Positions 42,150-42,923 of a stretch of 42,923 nt of DNA are shown one piece after another; the first letter of the stretch is position 1; the number at the start of each line of letters is the position of its first letter. Origin of the DNA: Uruburuella suis. GTDB lineage: Bacteria; Pseudomonadota; Gammaproteobacteria; Burkholderiales; Neisseriaceae. The notes under the pieces were generated by a model. It was given only the letters and a program-made list of their open reading frames with translations, searched no databases and had not been told where the DNA came from. A program made the position numbers and the translations under genes. Where the stretch lies: assembly GCF_004341385.1 (NCBI RefSeq), contig NZ_SLXE01000024.1:1-42923 (forward strand), written 5' to 3'.

Positions 42150-42295
42150 TAGTGAAATGCAAGAAAAAGTGACACGAAATGCACTCTGAAACAGCGTAGG
42201 TTGGGTTGCCAAACCCAACGTTTCAGACGGCTTGTGGATTTGTTGGGTTTTCAACCCAACCTACCCGCCGTATCACTTTTTTATGCATTCCACTA
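42150..42295. mobile_element. Correia-like element (146 bp) inserted at TA
   Basis: Ends TAGTGAAATGCA and TGCATTCCACTA with flanking TA (42148-42149 and 42296-42297). The interior has GTAGGTTGGGTTG palindromes and a variant uptake sequence (42222-42233). It has no coding capacity, so it would need a transposase supplied in trans. It is related in inverse orientation to 2017-2165. Confidence 0.75.
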
Positions 42296-42307
42296 TAGTA
42301 TGGCTAG

Positions 42308-42464
42308 GGTCTGTTCACATTTCATCACGCGGCAATATTTTGGCTCAAAAACGCGCCTGCTGCGTTGAAAATGCTCGCAAGGTGTCCAACCTTGCTGTGC
42401 TTTTCGCCTTGCAGCCACGCTTTTGCGCTCAAAATCTTACTCGCAGATGAATTGTGAACAGACC
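42308..42464. mobile_element. 157-bp palindromic element with CTAG target duplication
   Basis: Starts GGTCTGTTCACA and ends TGTGAACAGACC, with imperfect inverted symmetry along most of its length. It is flanked by direct CTAG copies (42304-42307 and 42465-42468), while the intact family A copy has a single CTAG at that point. A four-base CTAG duplication is typical of IS5-group transposases; none is encoded here. The remaining 42508-42696 is AT-rich with one uptake sequence. Confidence 0.75.
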
Positions 42465-42696
42465 CTAGGCGAGCCAACGCAGTCAGGTTATTTTTTCGAA
42501 TGGATATTAAATGACGTTTGCGCATCGTTTCATACATGCTTATGGTTTATAATAACAGCCGCACACATTTGCACCGGCATAGCTTTTCAGACGGCCTGCA
42601 TTAAAAATTCAGCAACAAAACCAAATAAAACTATACTTTTTCTTATTTTATGAGACAATAGCTAAGATAATTCTTAGTTTACATACGAGAGCCCTT

Positions 42697-42923
42697 ATGT
42701 CAGACGAAAAAAGCAAAGCCCTGGCCGCCGCCCTAGCCCAAATTGAAAAACAATTCGGCAAAGGCTCCATCATGAAAATGGACGGCAGCCACAAAGACGA
42801 AAACCTCGAAGTCATCTCCACAGGCTCGCTCGGCCTCGATTTAGCCCTCGGCGTCGGCGGCCTGCCGCGCGGGCGCGTGGTGGAAATCTTCGGCCCCGAA
42901 TCTTCCGGCAAAACCACCCTCTG
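42697..42923 (+). CDS. recA: RecA recombinase, N-terminal part (runs off the window)
   Basis: Central protein of homologous recombination and of transformation by taken-up DNA. Only the first 75 residues lie in the window. They begin MSDEKSKALAAALAQIEKQF, continue with GKGSIMKMDG and STGSLGLDLALGVGGLPRGR, and end at the Walker A GPESSGKTTL, all as in full-length RecA. The ATG at 42697 has GAGAG about 7 bases upstream. An inverted repeat CTAAGA-TAAT-TCTTAG lies at 42662-42677 ahead of it; it does not match a LexA box. Confidence 0.96.
   Translation, partial: MSDEKSKALAAALAQIEKQFGKGSIMKMDGSHKDENLEVISTGSLGLDLALGVGGLPRGRVVEIFGPESSGKTTL

Larger units (their letters stand above)
42096..42507. repeat. 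Family A element interrupted by two nested insertions
   Basis: Left end ATACCCATTCGAAAAAATAA and right end TTATTTTTTCGAATGGATAT. It contains the Correia-like element (42150-42295) and the GGTCTGTTCACA element (42308-42464). Removing these with their target duplications (2 and 4 bases) leaves 103 bp, the exact length of the intact copy at 39059-39161, whose sequence it then follows. Confidence 0.85.

Noticed and set aside
42232..42450. 72-codon frame in the recA upstream region
   Set aside because: It spans two non-coding palindromic elements and reads through their ends.
42640..42696. LexA box at recA
   Set aside because: No CTGT-N8-ACAG-type sequence is present; the inverted repeat found is different.

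Overview
The window is a stretch of chromosome from a bacterium of the genus Neisseria or a very close relative. The 12-base DNA uptake sequence AGGCCGTCTGAA, in both orientations and mostly as inverted pairs between genes, appears dozens of times. This is the AG form of the Neisseria uptake sequence. The AT form used by N. meningitidis and N. gonorrhoeae occurs only a few times (near 5756, 6548, 17282 and 17301). Gene content (pyrG, ppx, radA, rho, dgt, hemW, mutM, apaH, recA), high GC3 coding and Correia-like small repeats agree with a commensal or animal-associated Neisseria. Species cannot be fixed from the sequence alone.

Layout. 1-6460: pyrG, ppx, corA, an acyl-CoA thioesterase and riboflavin synthase, each ended by a hairpin. 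6599-15531: sulfate/thiosulfate uptake (sbp, then cysT-cysW-cysA), split by a 4 kb ribose-type module (rbsD-rbsA-rbsC-rbsB). That module has different codon use, no uptake sequences, and almost identical inverted 104-bp repeats at its borders. 15756-17174: a DASS (SLC13) anion/dicarboxylate transporter with a leader hairpin. 17440-18822 (minus): radA; then a Gln/Arg/Met-rich lipoprotein. 19535-23400: three tRNA genes (Ser-GCU, Glu-UUC, Arg-ACG), an Mpo1-like membrane protein, an aldehyde dehydrogenase plus secreted MORN-repeat protein operon, and several small mobile repeats. 23578-32300 (minus): dgt, rho, glnS, an orphan amino-acid-binding lipoprotein, a tightly packed operon (2-TM protein, SMR transporter, DUF971 protein, ubiE), and an AEC permease. 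32470-42028 (plus): nadE, cca, fumC, mutM, hemW, ridA, apaH and a nitronate-monooxygenase-like flavoprotein. The window ends inside recA.

Most genes are housekeeping genes in short units, with uptake-sequence hairpins serving as probable terminators. The accessory signal lies in the small repeats. One 103-bp palindromic element (family A) occurs about seven times; a longer 192-bp relative carrying a GTAGGTCGGATTC palindrome occurs three times; a Correia-like TATAGTG...CACTATA element occurs twice; and a fourth element starts GGTCTGTTCACA. At 42096-42507 two of these have inserted into a third. Subtracting both insertions and their target duplications restores exactly 103 bp. The ribose module flanked by family A copies, the shared leader of sbp and cysT, and the nested repeat stack before recA are the most unusual parts. 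I found no CRISPR array, phage genes, full-length transposase or rRNA, and no clear evidence of a wholly new defence or biosynthetic system.
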